NCBI GenBank assembly: GCA_026985095.1 | Contig: JALSQW010000066.1 | Location: forward strand, 1 to 64,000 | From: Acidimicrobiia bacterium | GTDB taxonomy: Bacteria > Actinomycetota > Acidimicrobiia > Spongiisociales > UBA5794 | Direction: 5' to 3' | Length of the DNA stretch: 64,000 nt | Shown: positions 44,167 through 53,832 of the stretch, piece by piece | How the letters are laid out: every line of letters begins with the position of its first letter | How positions within the stretch are numbered: position 1 is the first letter of the stretch | The notes under the pieces: generated by a model | Database searches by the model: none | Told to the model about the DNA's origin: nothing | What the model saw: only the letters and a program-made list of their open reading frames with translations | Position numbers and translations under genes: made by a program

Positions 44167-46650
44167 TCAGGGGACGCCGAAGACCCCCGCGACGGGACGC
44201 CACGACGGGTCACCCCAGGGGAGCACCTCGTCGGCGACCCCGGCGGCGTTCTGGTACCGCAGATAGAAGCGGGTGTCGGCCGGACGGAAGACCCCGGGGC
44301 TGTCGATGCCGTCGCCATTCCAGTCGCCGGCGACGAGCAGGTCGCCCGGGTCGCCGAAGAAGAACGACGCGTCGGCGACGCCGGTGGTGTGGGCGTTGCG
44401 GAGGTAGACCAGGCCCGTCGACTCACGATGGAGGCCCACGGTATCGATCCCATCGCCGTCGAAGTCCCCGACGAACGGAGCGTCGCCGGGGTTCCCGAAG
44501 GAGTACTCGGTCTCGGCGGCTCCGAGACCCGTCGCCCCCGAGCCCAGCTCGTCGATGACGTACACCTTGCCTTCCGACGGGCGCCAGATCGACACGGTAT
44601 CGCACCCGTCGCCGTCGAAGTCCCCGGCGAGGGGCAGATCACCCGGGTTGCCGAAGAAGAAGCGGACGTCGGCCACACCTTGGTCGTTGTCGTTGCGCAG
44701 GTACACGAAGCCGTCGGAGCGTCGGTAGAGCCCCGGCGTGTCGATCCCGTCGCAGTCCCAGTCGCCGACGAAGGGCACGTCGCCGGGGTCGCCGTAGAAG
44801 AACGCGCGGATCGATCCTGCCGTGTCCCGCAGCCACCACACCCCGGTGGCGGGATCGACGAGGCCGACGGTGACCGCGTCGGGGTCGGCGGCCGCCGGTG
44901 GTCCGTACACGGGTCGGGGACGCCCGAACTCGACGGCTCCCAGATCCGGAGACCCGACCACGCCGAAGGGGCCATCCAGGTTGGGAAGCGGGATCCCGGC
45001 ATCGATCGCCGCCGACCCGGGAGCGAGCCGGAGGTCGGCAGCGCCGGGGATGGCGGCGACGTTCCAGGCCCCGGGGAGCCCAGCGTCCCGCAGGTCCCCG
45101 AAGGAGACCTCGATCCCATGGTCCTCGACCCCAGGAGGGAGGTCGCCGATCCGGTCGTAGCGGACGTCGTCCCACTTGAACCATGGCGCGGTGGCGCCGC
45201 CGATCTGACGGCTCGTCCCCCACCCGTCGTAGTCCAGGTCGCGGAATCCCTCGTCGGGGACGGTCGTGAACTCGAAGGCGTAGCGGGTACCGACGAAGAG
45301 GTTGTTGCGCAGCACGGCGTTGCGCCACATCGCCCCGTTGTCGCCGTAGCCGTTGCCGTGCATCACCCCGGTGTTGTTGGCGACGATGAACCCGGTGGTG
45401 AAGTTGTGCATCTTGATCGGTGCGCTCTCGAGGTTGAAGAACTCGTTCCGGAAGATGTACGCCGGCCCGCCTCGGATCGGCTGGACGCTGACCCCCATGC
45501 GGGCGTTCGTGACCCGGTTCCGCCACACCCGAACGTTGGCCTGGTTGTCGTCGATCTCGATGCCGTCGTCGACGCAGTAGGCAACGTCGTTGCCGAACAC
45601 GTCGTTGCCGTAGGACGGTCCCGTCGAAGGCTGCACCGAGATGCAGTCGCCGAAGAACTGGACCCGGTTGCGAGCGACGATGTTGCCCCATCCCCGCAGG
45701 TCGATCCCCCGTTCGGGCGGGATGCCGGTGCCGGGCCATCGCACGCGGCCGGTGATGACGTTGCCGGCGACGGTCTGGTTCGATTCCCAGGCGTTGCCGC
45801 GTCGATTGGTGATGCCATCGTCGACGTCACGGATGACGTTGTCGGCGATGACGATGTTCTGCGTGTGCTGGGCGTCGATCCCCCAATGGCCGCTCTGGAT
45901 CGTGAAGCCACGGACGATGACGTACCTCGTGACTCGGTCGTACCGGCCGACGGTGACGACGCCTCGGTCGGTGCCCGCCCCGTCGATGGTGGCGGTGCCC
46001 CGATCGGGCCCGACGAAGGTGATCGGACTCCCTTCGACCCCGGAGGTGGTGATGGTGAAGGGTGCGTAGACGCCGGCCGCGACATGGAACACGTCGCCTG
46101 GGCGAGCCGCGTCGGCGGCGGTCTGGAGACCCCGGAACGGATCGGACGCGGTCCCGCTGCCTCCCCCGTCGCCGGGGACGACGTAGCGATCGGTCCCGGT
46201 TGGATCCGCGACCAACCAGACGCGGGTCGTCGCGGTCGTCCGTCGGGTTTCGCCGCCGCCATCGGGGTCGGTGATCGTCACCCGAAGGTCGTAGCTCGTC
46301 CCTGGCTCGAGGAACATCGCGCTCGCTCCCCACGCGTCGATCCCCAGCGGCCCGTCTTGGACACGGAGGGTGGGAGAGGCCCGCACGGCCGGGGCCCCCT
46401 GCAGCCACGTCGCGGTCCCCGTCTTCCGGTACTCCACCACCATGGTGGAATCCAGATCGCGGTCGCCGCTCACCGTCCACACGACCCCGAGATGCTCGAC
46501 GGTGGCGTCGACCCGAAGCGGCCCGGGCACGATGGCGTCGTCGGTCACTGCCGTGGCGGCTGTCCCGACGGGCCCCCATCCGGCGAGCACGCCCACGAGC
46601 CCGAACGCGAGCCACAGCGATGCCACACTGCGTGGCGGTCTGTATACCAT
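44167..46650 (-). CDS. Secreted right-handed beta-helix protein with C-terminal FG-GAP-like propeller repeats
   Basis: An 827-residue export product. Order: signal peptide (about 1-33, ending GTAATA), a fibronectin-like beta region (40-145), a parallel beta-helix (about 155-470; DGAGTDRGVVTV, QNIVIADNVIRDVDDGI, YCVDDGIEIDDNQ, FRNEFFNLESAPI repeats), a segment like the end of choice-of-anchor-Q domains (APGSAAIDAG, DLGAVEFG; 541-576), then four full and one half units of about 47 residues with GDPGD-x-P-VAGDWDGDGIDT-x-G-x-x-R-x-x-x-x-x-YLR (620-827). The DxDxDG motifs look calcium-binding. No membrane anchor is visible. Substrate unknown; a polysaccharide is plausible from the beta-helix. Confidence 0.8.
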   Translation of the reverse strand: MVYRPPRSVASLWLAFGLVGVLAGWGPVGTAATAVTDDAIVPGPLRVDATVEHLGVVWTVSGDRDLDSTMVVEYRKTGTATWLQGAPAVRASPTLRVQDGPLGIDAWGASAMFLEPGTSYDLRVTITDPDGGGETRRTTATTRVWLVADPTGTDRYVVPGDGGGSGTASDPFRGLQTAADAARPGDVFHVAAGVYAPFTITTSGVEGSPITFVGPDRGTATIDGAGTDRGVVTVGRYDRVTRYVIVRGFTIQSGHWGIDAQHTQNIVIADNVIRDVDDGITNRRGNAWESNQTVAGNVITGRVRWPGTGIPPERGIDLRGWGNIVARNRVQFFGDCISVQPSTGPSYGNDVFGNDVAYCVDDGIEIDDNQANVRVWRNRVTNARMGVSVQPIRGGPAYIFRNEFFNLESAPIKMHNFTTGFIVANNTGVMHGNGYGDNGAMWRNAVLRNNLFVGTRYAFEFTTVPDEGFRDLDYDGWGTSRQIGGATAPWFKWDDVRYDRIGDLPPGVEDHGIEVSFGDLRDAGLPGAWNVAAIPGAADLRLAPGSAAIDAGIPLPNLDGPFGVVGSPDLGAVEFGRPRPVYGPPAAADPDAVTVGLVDPATGVWWLRDTAGSIRAFFYGDPGDVPFVGDWDCDGIDTPGLYRRSDGFVYLRNDNDQGVADVRFFFGNPGDLPLAGDFDGDGCDTVSIWRPSEGKVYVIDELGSGATGLGAAETEYSFGNPGDAPFVGDFDGDGIDTVGLHRESTGLVYLRNAHTTGVADASFFFGDPGDLLVAGDWNGDGIDSPGVFRPADTRFYLRYQNAAGVADEVLPWGDPSWRPVAGVFGVP

Positions 46651-46658
46651 CGGTTGCC

Positions 46659-46664
46659 AGAGTA
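46659..46664 (-). promoter_or_regulatory. -10 box for a leaderless beta-helix protein mRNA
   Basis: TACTCT on the minus strand, eight bases before the ATG at 46650, inside the 46-base gap to ruvB; no ribosome-binding site is present. Confidence 0.45.
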
Positions 46665-46696
46665 CCGGGAGGCGCCGGGAACGTCGATGCCCGGAG

Positions 46697-47728
46697 CTAG
46701 GCCAGCAAGGTCCCCTGCCCGGCACCGGCGTCGGGAGGTGCCACACCGAGATGGGCGTACGCCCGTGGCGTCGCCACCCGTCCCCGCGGCGTCCGATGGA
46801 GCAGGCCCTGCTGGAGGAGGAACGGCTCATAGGCGTCCTCCACGGTCTCGGGCTCCTCCCCCACCGCGATCGCCAGCGTCGACAGCCCGACGGGTCCGCC
46901 GCCGAACTTGTCGATCACCGCCGACAGGATCGCCCGGTCGACCTTGTCCAACCCTCCTTCGTCCACCTCGAACACTTCCAAGGCCCGCATCGCCGTCTCC
47001 GCATCGACGACACCATCGGCCCGTACGGCCGCGTAGTCCCGCACCCGCCGGAGCAGCCGGTTGGCGATCCGGGGGGTGCCGCGGCTCCGCCGTGAGATCA
47101 ACGCCGCGCCGTCGGCGGTCAGCTCGCATTCGAGGATGCCCGCCGACCGATGGACGATGGCCGCCAGGTCTTCAGACTCGTAATAGTCCAGCCGGGCCAC
47201 GTACCCGAACCGGTCCCTCAGCGGAGGCGCAACCCGTCCGACCCTCGTGGTCGCCCCGATCAGCGTGAACCGCGGCAACTCGATCTTGATCGAACGCGCC
47301 GCCGGGCCCTTCCCGACGACGATGTCGAGGGAGAAGTCCTCCATGGCGGGATAGAGCACCTCTTCGACCTGGCGGGGCAGACGGTGGATCTCGTCGATGA
47401 ACAGCACGTCGCCACGGTCCAGGTTCGTGATGACCGCGGCCAGGTCCCCCGGGCGATCCAGGGCCGGACCCGACGTCGCCCGCATCTGGGCGCCCATCTC
47501 TGCCGCCACGATCCCCGCCAGCGACGTCTTCCCGAGTCCCGGAGGCCCAGAGAACAGGACGTGATCGACCGGCTCACCCCGACCCATCGCCGCCTCGATG
47601 AGGATCGACAACCGTTCCTTGAGGGCCGACTGGCCCACGAACTCGCCCATGCGGCGCGGTCGCAGACCCGCCTCGATCGCTGCCTCCTGGGGATCCAGCG
47701 CCGCCGTCAGGAGCCCCTCCTCCCTCAT
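46697..47728 (-). CDS. ruvB: Holliday junction branch migration ATPase RuvB
   Basis: Hexameric AAA+ motor of RuvAB. The 343 residues hold [19 protein letters not shown], Walker [12 protein letters not shown], Walker [14 protein letters not shown], sensor 1 [20 protein letters not shown], sensor 2 [18 protein letters not shown], and the winged-helix DNA-binding C terminus (PYEP-type [17 protein letters not shown]). Overlaps ruvA by 4 bases. Confidence 0.98.
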   Translation of the reverse strand: MREEGLLTAALDPQEAAIEAGLRPRRMGEFVGQSALKERLSILIEAAMGRGEPVDHVLFSGPPGLGKTSLAGIVAAEMGAQMRATSGPALDRPGDLAAVITNLDRGDVLFIDEIHRLPRQVEEVLYPAMEDFSLDIVVGKGPAARSIKIELPRFTLIGATTRVGRVAPPLRDRFGYVARLDYYESEDLAAIVHRSAGILECELTADGAALISRRSRGTPRIANRLLRRVRDYAAVRADGVVDAETAMRALEVFEVDEGGLDKVDRAILSAVIDKFGGGPVGLSTLAIAVGEEPETVEDAYEPFLLQQGLLHRTPRGRVATPRAYAHLGVAPPDAGAGQGTLLA

Positions 47729-48297
47729 CGCTCTCGCCCCAGGAGCCGAAGCGCCTGCCGCAGGCCCTCCTCGACGCCGGTGCCCGGAGCGACCGCCGAC
47801 ACCGCCTCCCGGATCTCGTCGGGTCGGTAGCCGAGCGCCTCGAGTCCGGCACGGATCTCGGCGGCGCCGCCCGAGCCGACGACCTCGGCGTCGGGCAGCT
47901 CGAGACGCGGCCGCAACTCCAGGAGGAGCTTCTGGGCGCTGCGCTTGCCGATCCCCGGCACCGCGGTCAACGCGCCCGCGTCCTCGGCGACGACGGCACG
48001 CCGCAGATCGTCGGGCGACAGGGTGGCCAGGATCGCCATCCCGACCCGCGGGCCGATCCCCGAGACCCCCAACAGCACCCGGAACAGATCCCGGGCGTCG
48101 GCCGAATCGAACCCGTACAGCGCAAGAACGTCCTCTCGAACGTGCAGGTGGGTGTGCACGACCACCTCCTCGCCGATCGCCGGGAGATCCGCCACGACGG
48201 CGGGGGGCATCACGATCTCGTATCCGACCCCACCGACGTCGACGGTGGCCGTCTCGGCGGACCGGGCGACGAGCACGCCCCTGAGGCGCCCGATCAT
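47725..48297 (-). CDS. ruvA: Holliday junction DNA-binding protein RuvA
   Basis: Tetrameric junction-binding subunit; 190 residues. OB-fold start [27 protein letters not shown] (shown in part), domain II with two helix-hairpin-helix motifs ([35 protein letters not shown]), and domain III ([17 protein letters not shown]) that contacts RuvB. Overlaps ruvC and ruvB by 4 bases each. Confidence 0.97.
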   Translation of the reverse strand: MIGRLRGVLVARSAETATVDVGGVGYEIVMPPAVVADLPAIGEEVVVHTHLHVREDVLALYGFDSADARDLFRVLLGVSGIGPRVGMAILATLSPDDLRRAVVAEDAGALTAVPGIGKRSAQKLLLELRPRLELPDAEVVGSGGAAEIRAGLEALGYRPDEIREAVSAVAPGTGVEEGLRQALRLLGRER

Positions 48298-48800
48298 CGC
48301 AGCACGCCTCGTCGGATGGCCGGAAGATGCTGCAGGTGGCACAGGGCGATGGCCAGGGCGTCGGAGGCGTCCGCCGGCCTGGGCGCCGCGCCGAGGCCCA
48401 GCCGCATCTCGAGGACCCGTTGGACCTGCGCCTTGGGCGCGTCACCTGAGCCGACGAGCGCCTTCTTGACCCCCGATGGCGTGTACTCGGCCACCGGGAT
48501 CCCGGCTTCAGCGAGGACCAGGAGCGCCACCCCCGAGGCTCGAAGCACCCCGGTGGCGGTCTGGAGGTTCCGGTTGACGAAGACCCGCTCGATGGCCGCC
48601 GCGTCCGGCCGGTGGTCGGCGACGATCGCGGTCAGGTCCCGGTACAGCTCGAGAAGCCGGCGTTCGACGGGCATCCCGGCGGCCGTCCGCACCACGCCGG
48701 CTGCGACGGCCCGCTCACCCGAGGAGGCGCCCGCGACCAGCGCGTACCCGGTCGTCGTGAGGCCCGGATCGATACCCAATACGAACATGTGTTTGGTCAT
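48294..48800 (-). CDS. ruvC: Holliday junction resolvase RuvC
   Basis: Endonuclease that cuts Holliday junctions. The 168-residue protein has the RNase H-fold acidic tetrad: Asp in [16 protein letters not shown], Glu in [11 protein letters not shown], and the paired Asp in [13 protein letters not shown]. The ATG at 48800 (MTKHMFVLG) is used, but an internal ATG at 48788 (MFVLG) begins closer to the family N terminus; neither has a good ribosome-binding site. Fifty-eight bases follow yebC. Confidence 0.96.
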   Translation of the reverse strand: MTKHMFVLGIDPGLTTTGYALVAGASSGERAVAAGVVRTAAGMPVERRLLELYRDLTAIVADHRPDAAAIERVFVNRNLQTATGVLRASGVALLVLAEAGIPVAEYTPSGVKKALVGSGDAPKAQVQRVLEMRLGLGAAPRPADASDALAIALCHLQHLPAIRRGVLR

Positions 48801-48858
48801 CCTAGGGCCGTCCCGCAACGCCGCAAAGCATCGCCCGCGGCCGCGACGAGGAGCGAAC

Positions 48859-49596
48859 TCAGCCGACCTGGGCGAGGATCTCGTCGGGGATATCGAAGTT
48901 CGCGTAGACCGACTGGACGTCGTCGAGGTCCTCCAGGGCGTCGACCAGGCGCAGCACCTGCTGGGCCTTGGAGGCATCGAGCTCGACCGTGGTCACCGGC
49001 ATCTGGGTGATGTCTGCCGACTCGATCTCGACGCCGGCTCCCTCGAGGGCCGCCCTGACCGCCTGCAGATCCGCCGGGTCGGTGGTGATCTCCCACAGTC
49101 CGTCCGATCCGTCGACATCCTCGGCGCCGCCTTCGAGGGCCGCCTCCATCACGGCGTCCTCGTCGCCTCTGGCCAGGATCGAGCCCTTGGTCTCGAACAG
49201 GTACGACACCGAACCGGGCTCACCCAGGCTCCCCCCGCCGCGGGTGAACGTCGACCGCACGTCGGAGGCCGCCCGGTTCCGGTTGTCGGTCAGCACCTGG
49301 ACGTACACCGCAACCCCGCCGGGGGCGTATCCCTCGTACCAGATCTCGTCATAGGTGACCCCCTCGACCTCCCCGGTGCCACGGGCGATCGCCCGATCGA
49401 TGTTGTCCTTCGGCACCGAGGCGTCGCGAGCCTTCTGGATCGCCTGGTTCAGGGTCGGGTTGGCGGCGGGATCCCCGCCCCCCGAACGCGCAGCCACCTC
49501 GATGGCTCGGATCAGTTTGGCGAACAGCTTGCCGCGTTTGGCGTCCTGTCGACCCTTCCGATGCTTGATGTTGGCCCACTTCGAATGTCCGGCCAC
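48859..49596 (-). CDS. yebC: YebC/TACO1-family protein
   Basis: A 245-residue three-domain protein; family members act as translation factors at proline-rich stretches or as transcriptional regulators. N terminus AGHSKWANIKHRKGRQDAKRGKLFAKL (basic, in part), NPTLNQAIQKARDASVPKDNI, EGYAPGGVAVYVQVLTDNRNRA, and the C-terminal ALEDLDDVQSVYANFDI are diagnostic. Start is GTG, three bases after pdxT. Position next to ruvC is conserved in many phyla. Confidence 0.96.
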   Translation of the reverse strand: MAGHSKWANIKHRKGRQDAKRGKLFAKLIRAIEVAARSGGGDPAANPTLNQAIQKARDASVPKDNIDRAIARGTGEVEGVTYDEIWYEGYAPGGVAVYVQVLTDNRNRAASDVRSTFTRGGGSLGEPGSVSYLFETKGSILARGDEDAVMEAALEGGAEDVDGSDGLWEITTDPADLQAVRAALEGAGVEIESADITQMPVTTVELDASKAQQVLRLVDALEDLDDVQSVYANFDIPDEILAQVG

Positions 49597-49599
49597 CGC

Positions 49600-50184
49600 T
49601 CAGCTCCCCTCTCCGAGATCCAGCGCCAGGCGATGGATCCGATCGTCGTCGGTCAGTTCGGGATGGAACGCGGCGGCGAGGATCCTGCCCTGCCGGACGA
49701 GGACCGGATGCTCCCGTCCCTCCGCGTCGCGGATGGACGCCAGCACCTCGACGTCGGCTCCCGTCTTGTCGATCCAGGGAGCTCGGATGAACACGGCGTG
49801 ATAGGGACGGTCCAACCCGTGGACCTCGAGATCGGCCTCGAACGAGTCGACCTGACGACCGAAGGCGTTGCGCGCCACGACCACATCGAGGACCCCGAGT
49901 TGAGGCTGATCCGAGCCGACCGCGCCCGCCGCGAGGAAGATCAACCCGGCGCAGGTCCCGAGGGTCGGCATCCCGGCCCCGATCCGTTCCCGGAGCGGGG
50001 CCATCATCCCCCAGGCCGTCGCCAACCGACCGATCGTGGTGGACTCCCCGCCGGGGATGATCAAGGCGTCGACCGACGCCAGCTCGGCAGGGGTTCGCAC
50101 CTCGGCGGCTTCGGCTCCCAGACGGCGAACCATCGCCATGTGCTCTCGGAAATCACCCTGGAGGGCGAGCACGCCGACGATCAC
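49600..50184 (-). CDS. pdxT: Pyridoxal 5'-phosphate synthase glutaminase subunit
   Basis: Glutaminase that feeds ammonia to PdxS. The 194 residues include GVLALQGDFREH, IIPGGESTTIGRL (oxyanion), nucleophile Cys in LGTCAGLIFLA, and the His-Glu pair AAAFHPELTDD. GTG start at 50184, directly after the pdxS stop. In mycobacteria tesB2 sits between the two; here nothing does. Confidence 0.97.
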   Translation of the reverse strand: MIVGVLALQGDFREHMAMVRRLGAEAAEVRTPAELASVDALIIPGGESTTIGRLATAWGMMAPLRERIGAGMPTLGTCAGLIFLAAGAVGSDQPQLGVLDVVVARNAFGRQVDSFEADLEVHGLDRPYHAVFIRAPWIDKTGADVEVLASIRDAEGREHPVLVRQGRILAAAFHPELTDDDRIHRLALDLGEGS

Positions 50185-51075
50185 TCAGAGACCCCGATCC
50201 TGCATCCGGTCGGTCGGGCCGAGGGTGTCGATGTCGATGCCGACCATCGCCTCCCCGAGGTTCCTCGAGACCTTGGCCAAGGTCTCCGGGTCCTCGTAGA
50301 AGGTCGTGGCCTCGACGATGGCTCGGGCGCGCTCGGCAGGATCTCCGGACTTGAAGATGCCCGAACCGACGAAGATCCCGTCGCATCCGAGCTGCATCAT
50401 CAACGCCGCGTCCGCCGGCGTGGCGATGCCCCCGGCGGCGAAGTTGACCACCGGCAGCCGTCCCGTCTCGGCGACTTCCTGCACCAGGCCGAGGGGCGCC
50501 CTGAGCTCCTTGGCGGCGGCCATCATCTCGTTGCGGTCGACCGTCGTCAACCAGCGGATCTGGGCGTTCATCTTGCGCATGTGGCGCACGGCTTCGACCA
50601 CGTTCCCGGTGCCCGGTTCCCCCTTGGTCCGGATCATCGCCGCTCCCTCCCCGATGCGACGAAGCGCCTCACCGAGATCCTTGGCGCCGCACACGAACGG
50701 AACCGTGAACGCTCGCTTGTCGATGTGGTTCTCGTCGACGGGGGTCAACACCTCGCTCTCGTCGACGTAGTCGACACCGAGGGACTGGAGGATCTGGGCT
50801 TCGACGAAGTGGCCGATCCGGGACTTGGCCATCACCGGGATCGACACCGCCGAGATGATCTCTTGGACCTTCGCCGGATCCGCCATGCGGGCCACACCGC
50901 CATGGGCGCGAATGTCGGCCGGGACACGCTCGAGAGCCATCACCGCCACGGCGCCGGCCTCCTCGGCGATCTTGGCCTGCTCGGCGTTGACGACGTCCAT
51001 GATGACGCCGCCCTTCAACATCTCTGCGAGACCGCGCTTGACGCGATCCGTGCCGTGTTCGACGCTCGGTTCCAC
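50185..51075 (-). CDS. pdxS: Pyridoxal 5'-phosphate synthase lyase subunit
   Basis: Builds PLP from ribose 5-phosphate, glyceraldehyde 3-phosphate and ammonia. About 296 residues with [17 protein letters not shown] (Lys for the first imine and Asp nearby), [41 protein letters not shown] and [20 protein letters not shown]. The GTG at 51075 has GAGGAG eight bases upstream; a GTG two codons earlier (51081) would leave only two bases and is less likely. It begins the pdxS-pdxT-yebC-ruvCAB run behind a clear promoter. Confidence 0.96.
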   Translation of the reverse strand: MEPSVEHGTDRVKRGLAEMLKGGVIMDVVNAEQAKIAEEAGAVAVMALERVPADIRAHGGVARMADPAKVQEIISAVSIPVMAKSRIGHFVEAQILQSLGVDYVDESEVLTPVDENHIDKRAFTVPFVCGAKDLGEALRRIGEGAAMIRTKGEPGTGNVVEAVRHMRKMNAQIRWLTTVDRNEMMAAAKELRAPLGLVQEVAETGRLPVVNFAAGGIATPADAALMMQLGCDGIFVGSGIFKSGDPAERARAIVEATTFYEDPETLAKVSRNLGEAMVGIDIDTLGPTDRMQDRGL

Positions 51076-51103
51076 GTTCACATCTCCTCGAGGGGACACC
51101 GGA

Positions 51104-51131
51104 AGTGTACCGACCCCCCGATCTCGCTCAA
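51104..51131 (-). promoter_or_regulatory. Housekeeping promoter of the pdxS-pdxT-yebC-ruvCAB operon
   Basis: Minus strand: TTGAGC, 16 bases, TACACT. It is the best sigma-70-like pair in the window, wholly within the pimA-pdxS gap. The inferred start leaves about 22 bases of leader containing the GAGGAG site of pdxS. Confidence 0.65.
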
Positions 51132-51171
51132 CAGGGCTGCCATGCCGACGCGACGCGGTCACCGAGCGCGG

Positions 51172-52215
51172 TCACGAGGCGCGGTCGATCGCCTCTGCGT
51201 ACGCGTCGAGATAGCGGCCCGCCACGACCGGACCGTCGAACTGCGCGGCCCGCCGCCGAGCGGCCGCGCCGAACCGTTCCACCGCATCGGGATTGCGGAG
51301 GAGCCGAAGGAGGCGATCGGCGAGGGCCACCGGATCACCGGGCTGAGCGAAGATGCCCGCCTCGTCGAGCACATGGGTGAAGGCGGGGATGCGGGACGCC
51401 ACGACCGCGCAGGACGCCGCCATCCCCTCCAGCACCACCAACCCGAAGCTCTCCCCTCCCCGATTCGGGGCGCAGAAGATCCCCGCCGCTCCCAACTCGG
51501 CGCGCTTGCGTTCCTCCGACACCGGCCCGAGGAACGTCACCCCGTCGGGTGCCCGCTCCCGCCGTGCCCCGACGACGGTGAGCCGGGCCTCCGGCTCGGC
51601 CTCGATCACGTAGGACCACGCTTTCAGGAGAACCGACAGTCCCTTGCGCGGATCGTCCCGACCCAGGAACACCACGTGACGAGGGTCTCCACGACGATCG
51701 GGATAGTCCGACACGTCGATGCCGTTGGGTACGATCCGGCAGTCGGGAGCGACCTTGGCGATGGCGGACGCCGCGACCGGGCTGACGGCCGTCACGACAT
51801 CCGCCGGGCGCAAGATGGCGCGAGCCACCGCCGACATCGATCGGTAGGCGCGTCGCGCCCACCGCGGCGGATCGGCGTGGAAGGTCGCGACCTTGGCCGG
51901 GCCTTCCACCTGCAGGGCGGCCGGACCGACGACCGGCATCATCGGTTCGTGGACGTGGACGACGTCCATCGACCCGAGATGGTCCTGGAGCCGGCCGAGC
52001 ATCCGGATATCCACCCCGATCGGCGTGGCCGCTCGGTTGGCGGGAACCGTGGTCGTCCGGCCGAGGAGGACGGCACCGTCGGGCCCCTCGTCGCCGGGAC
52101 CCACCAGCGTGGCGCTGTGGCCTGCCGCGGCAAGCCACCTCGTGAGACGGATGGCCTGATCCTGGACCCCACCGAAGCGACCGAGGTCGTACGGGCAGAC
52201 GATCCCCACCTTCAT
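51172..52215 (-). CDS. pimA: Phosphatidyl-myo-inositol mannosyltransferase PimA-like
   Basis: GT4 enzyme that adds the first mannose to phosphatidylinositol on the cytoplasmic side. The 347-residue GT-B protein has KVGIVCPYDLGRFGGVQDQA, VVHVHEPMMPVVG, FHADPP, the donor site FLGRDDPRKGLSVLLKA and the E-x7-E motif GGESFGLVVLEGMA. Overlaps patA by 4 bases; pgsA-patA-pimA matches the mycobacterial PIM locus, so this lineage probably makes PI-mannosides. Confidence 0.92.
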   Translation of the reverse strand: MKVGIVCPYDLGRFGGVQDQAIRLTRWLAAAGHSATLVGPGDEGPDGAVLLGRTTTVPANRAATPIGVDIRMLGRLQDHLGSMDVVHVHEPMMPVVGPAALQVEGPAKVATFHADPPRWARRAYRSMSAVARAILRPADVVTAVSPVAASAIAKVAPDCRIVPNGIDVSDYPDRRGDPRHVVFLGRDDPRKGLSVLLKAWSYVIEAEPEARLTVVGARRERAPDGVTFLGPVSEERKRAELGAAGIFCAPNRGGESFGLVVLEGMAASCAVVASRIPAFTHVLDEAGIFAQPGDPVALADRLLRLLRNPDAVERFGAAARRRAAQFDGPVVAGRYLDAYAEAIDRAS

Positions 52216-53132
52216 GGCTCGGAGCGCTCCGAGCCCGGGCCGCTCCACCCAGGATCCGACGGCCAGTTCGGTTGCACGACGTGCCACTGGGTGGGGTGCG
52301 TGGAGATGAGCTCCTCCAGTTCGTGCGCCAGGCGTTGCGTCCCTTCGGCGATCCGGGCGGCCCGATCCCCCTCGATCGGCATCTCGAAGGTGTCCCTGAC
52401 CACGATGTCGGCACCGGGACCGTCGGCGAAGAACGGGCCCACCGTCAGCAGCGTGGCCCCGGTCCGGTCCGCCAACGCCACCGGGCCGGCGGGCAGCACC
52501 GTGCGCTCACCGAAGAACTCCACCTCCACCCCGTTGCCGGTCACCGACCGGTCCGCCAGGAGCGCCACCGCCCCACCGGAACGGAGATGCCCGATGAGGC
52601 GGCTCGTCGTCTTGCGGCCGTCGCCGGCGAAGACGATCTCGATCCCCAGGCTCCGGCGTACCTGCACGAACCAGTCGGTGATGCGCCGGTTGGGAAGGCG
52701 CTCGGCCACCGCCATCAACGGAAGGTCCAGCTCGTGGGCGATGACCCCCGGCGCATCGAAGTTCCCGACGTGGGGAAGGGCGAACACCACCCCCTTGCCT
52801 CGATCTCGGGCGGCATAGACCGGGCCCAGATCGTCGACCCGGGTCCGTTCGAGCACCGCGTCCCATCGACGAGGCCGGTACCAGAACAGCTCGGCGTAGT
52901 ACCGACCGTAGCTGGCGAACACCTCCCGTGCCGCGGCCTCGATCACGTCGTCGGGCGTCTCGGGCCCCAGCACGCGGCGCATGTTCCGCCTGGCGATCTC
53001 GGCCCGTCGACCGCCCACCGGGTAGGCCGCCATGCCCAGGGCCCGTCCGACCGACCGCATCGCCGGCTCCGGGAGCAGTCCGAAGGTGCCGGACAGCCCG
53101 CGGTACAGCAGGTACCCGGGGAGATCGCTCAC
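52212..53132 (-). CDS. patA: Phosphatidylinositol mannoside acyltransferase (PatA/HtrB-like)
   Basis: LPLAT-family acyltransferase expected to acylate the mannose of PIM1/PIM2. The 306 residues have the catalytic HVGNFD (HX4D) around residue 125, IEIVFAGDGRK, LLADRSVTGNGVEVEFFGE for the acceptor/CoA region and a C-terminal amphipathic helix. Start GTG at 53132, overlapping pgsA by 4 bases. Assignment depends on both the HX4D motif and position between pgsA and pimA. Confidence 0.9.
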   Translation of the reverse strand: MSDLPGYLLYRGLSGTFGLLPEPAMRSVGRALGMAAYPVGGRRAEIARRNMRRVLGPETPDDVIEAAAREVFASYGRYYAELFWYRPRRWDAVLERTRVDDLGPVYAARDRGKGVVFALPHVGNFDAPGVIAHELDLPLMAVAERLPNRRITDWFVQVRRSLGIEIVFAGDGRKTTSRLIGHLRSGGAVALLADRSVTGNGVEVEFFGERTVLPAGPVALADRTGATLLTVGPFFADGPGADIVVRDTFEMPIEGDRAARIAEGTQRLAHELEELISTHPTQWHVVQPNWPSDPGWSGPGSERSEP

Positions 53133-53716
53133 CCTGGCAGCTGCTGCCAGGTCCTACGGATCCGCTGCGCGACCGTCAACCCGACGAGCACCACGAAGAC
53201 GACGAGCACGGGGGTGAGCACCTGGGGGAAGACGCCCGCCACGAGGATCCCCGACAGCGCGAGGATCATCCGCTCCGCTCGTCCCATCCATCCGCCCTTG
53301 CCCTCGGCACCCCACGACTCGGCCTTGGCTCGCACGTACGGCACCAGCAACGACGCGGCCAAGGCGAGGGTGCACAACAGCAACGACACGGCATCGTCTC
53401 GCAGCCACACGGCCAGACCGACCCAGATGGCGATCTCGCCGAACCGGTCCGACATCGTGTCGATGAACGCCCCCCGCACCGTGGCGGTCCCGCGGGCTCG
53501 GGCCAGCGGCCCGTCGAGGGCGTCGAGGAAGACCCCGACACCCGCCACCACCGCACCGACGGTCAGGTACGACAGGGCGATCATCGCGGCCCCGGCGAAC
53601 GTCACGGCGAGACCGATCAACGTCACCGCGGTCGGCGTCAAGCCCACCCTCCCGAGCCCGCGCGCCAGCGGGTCGAGGATCGGGGCCACCTTCTTCCTGG
53701 CTTTGAGATCGAGCAC
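53129..53716 (-). CDS. pgsA: Phosphatidylinositol phosphate synthase (CDP-alcohol phosphotransferase)
   Basis: Membrane enzyme joining CDP-diacylglycerol and inositol 1-phosphate. The 195-residue, about six-helix protein carries the full motif DALDGPLARARGTATVRGAF then IDTMSD, i.e. D-x2-D-G-x2-A-R-x8-G-x3-D-x3-D. GTG start at 53716 is supported by AAGGA four bases upstream. First gene of the PIM trio and divergent from gltA. Confidence 0.93.
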   Translation of the reverse strand: MLDLKARKKVAPILDPLARGLGRVGLTPTAVTLIGLAVTFAGAAMIALSYLTVGAVVAGVGVFLDALDGPLARARGTATVRGAFIDTMSDRFGEIAIWVGLAVWLRDDAVSLLLCTLALAASLLVPYVRAKAESWGAEGKGGWMGRAERMILALSGILVAGVFPQVLTPVLVVFVVLVGLTVAQRIRRTWQQLPG

Positions 53717-53735
53717 GTCGTCCTTCCTCGGGCCG

Positions 53736-53776
53736 AGGTTACACGGGATCTGGGCCCCGATCGTGGTCACTACAAT
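53736..53776. promoter_or_regulatory. Divergent promoter region of pgsA and gltA
   Basis: In the 116-base gap, TACAAT (53771-53776, plus) is a good -10 box for gltA, about 57 bases before its ATG, and TAACCT (53736-53741, minus) could be the -10 box for pgsA, about 20 bases before its GTG. Neither has a recognisable -35 element, which is common in actinobacteria. Confidence 0.5.
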
Positions 53777-53832
53777 CAGGCGGTACGGGCCAGACCCGTC
53801 ACCCACCTCGATCCGAAGGAGGCCGATCCGCG

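Noticed and set aside
48142-52818. Very long open frame on the plus strand (about 1,550 codons)
   Set aside because: Antisense to pimA, pdxS, pdxT, yebC and ruvC, which are certain; it is low-complexity, has no domains, and results from GC-rich codon bias leaving few stops.
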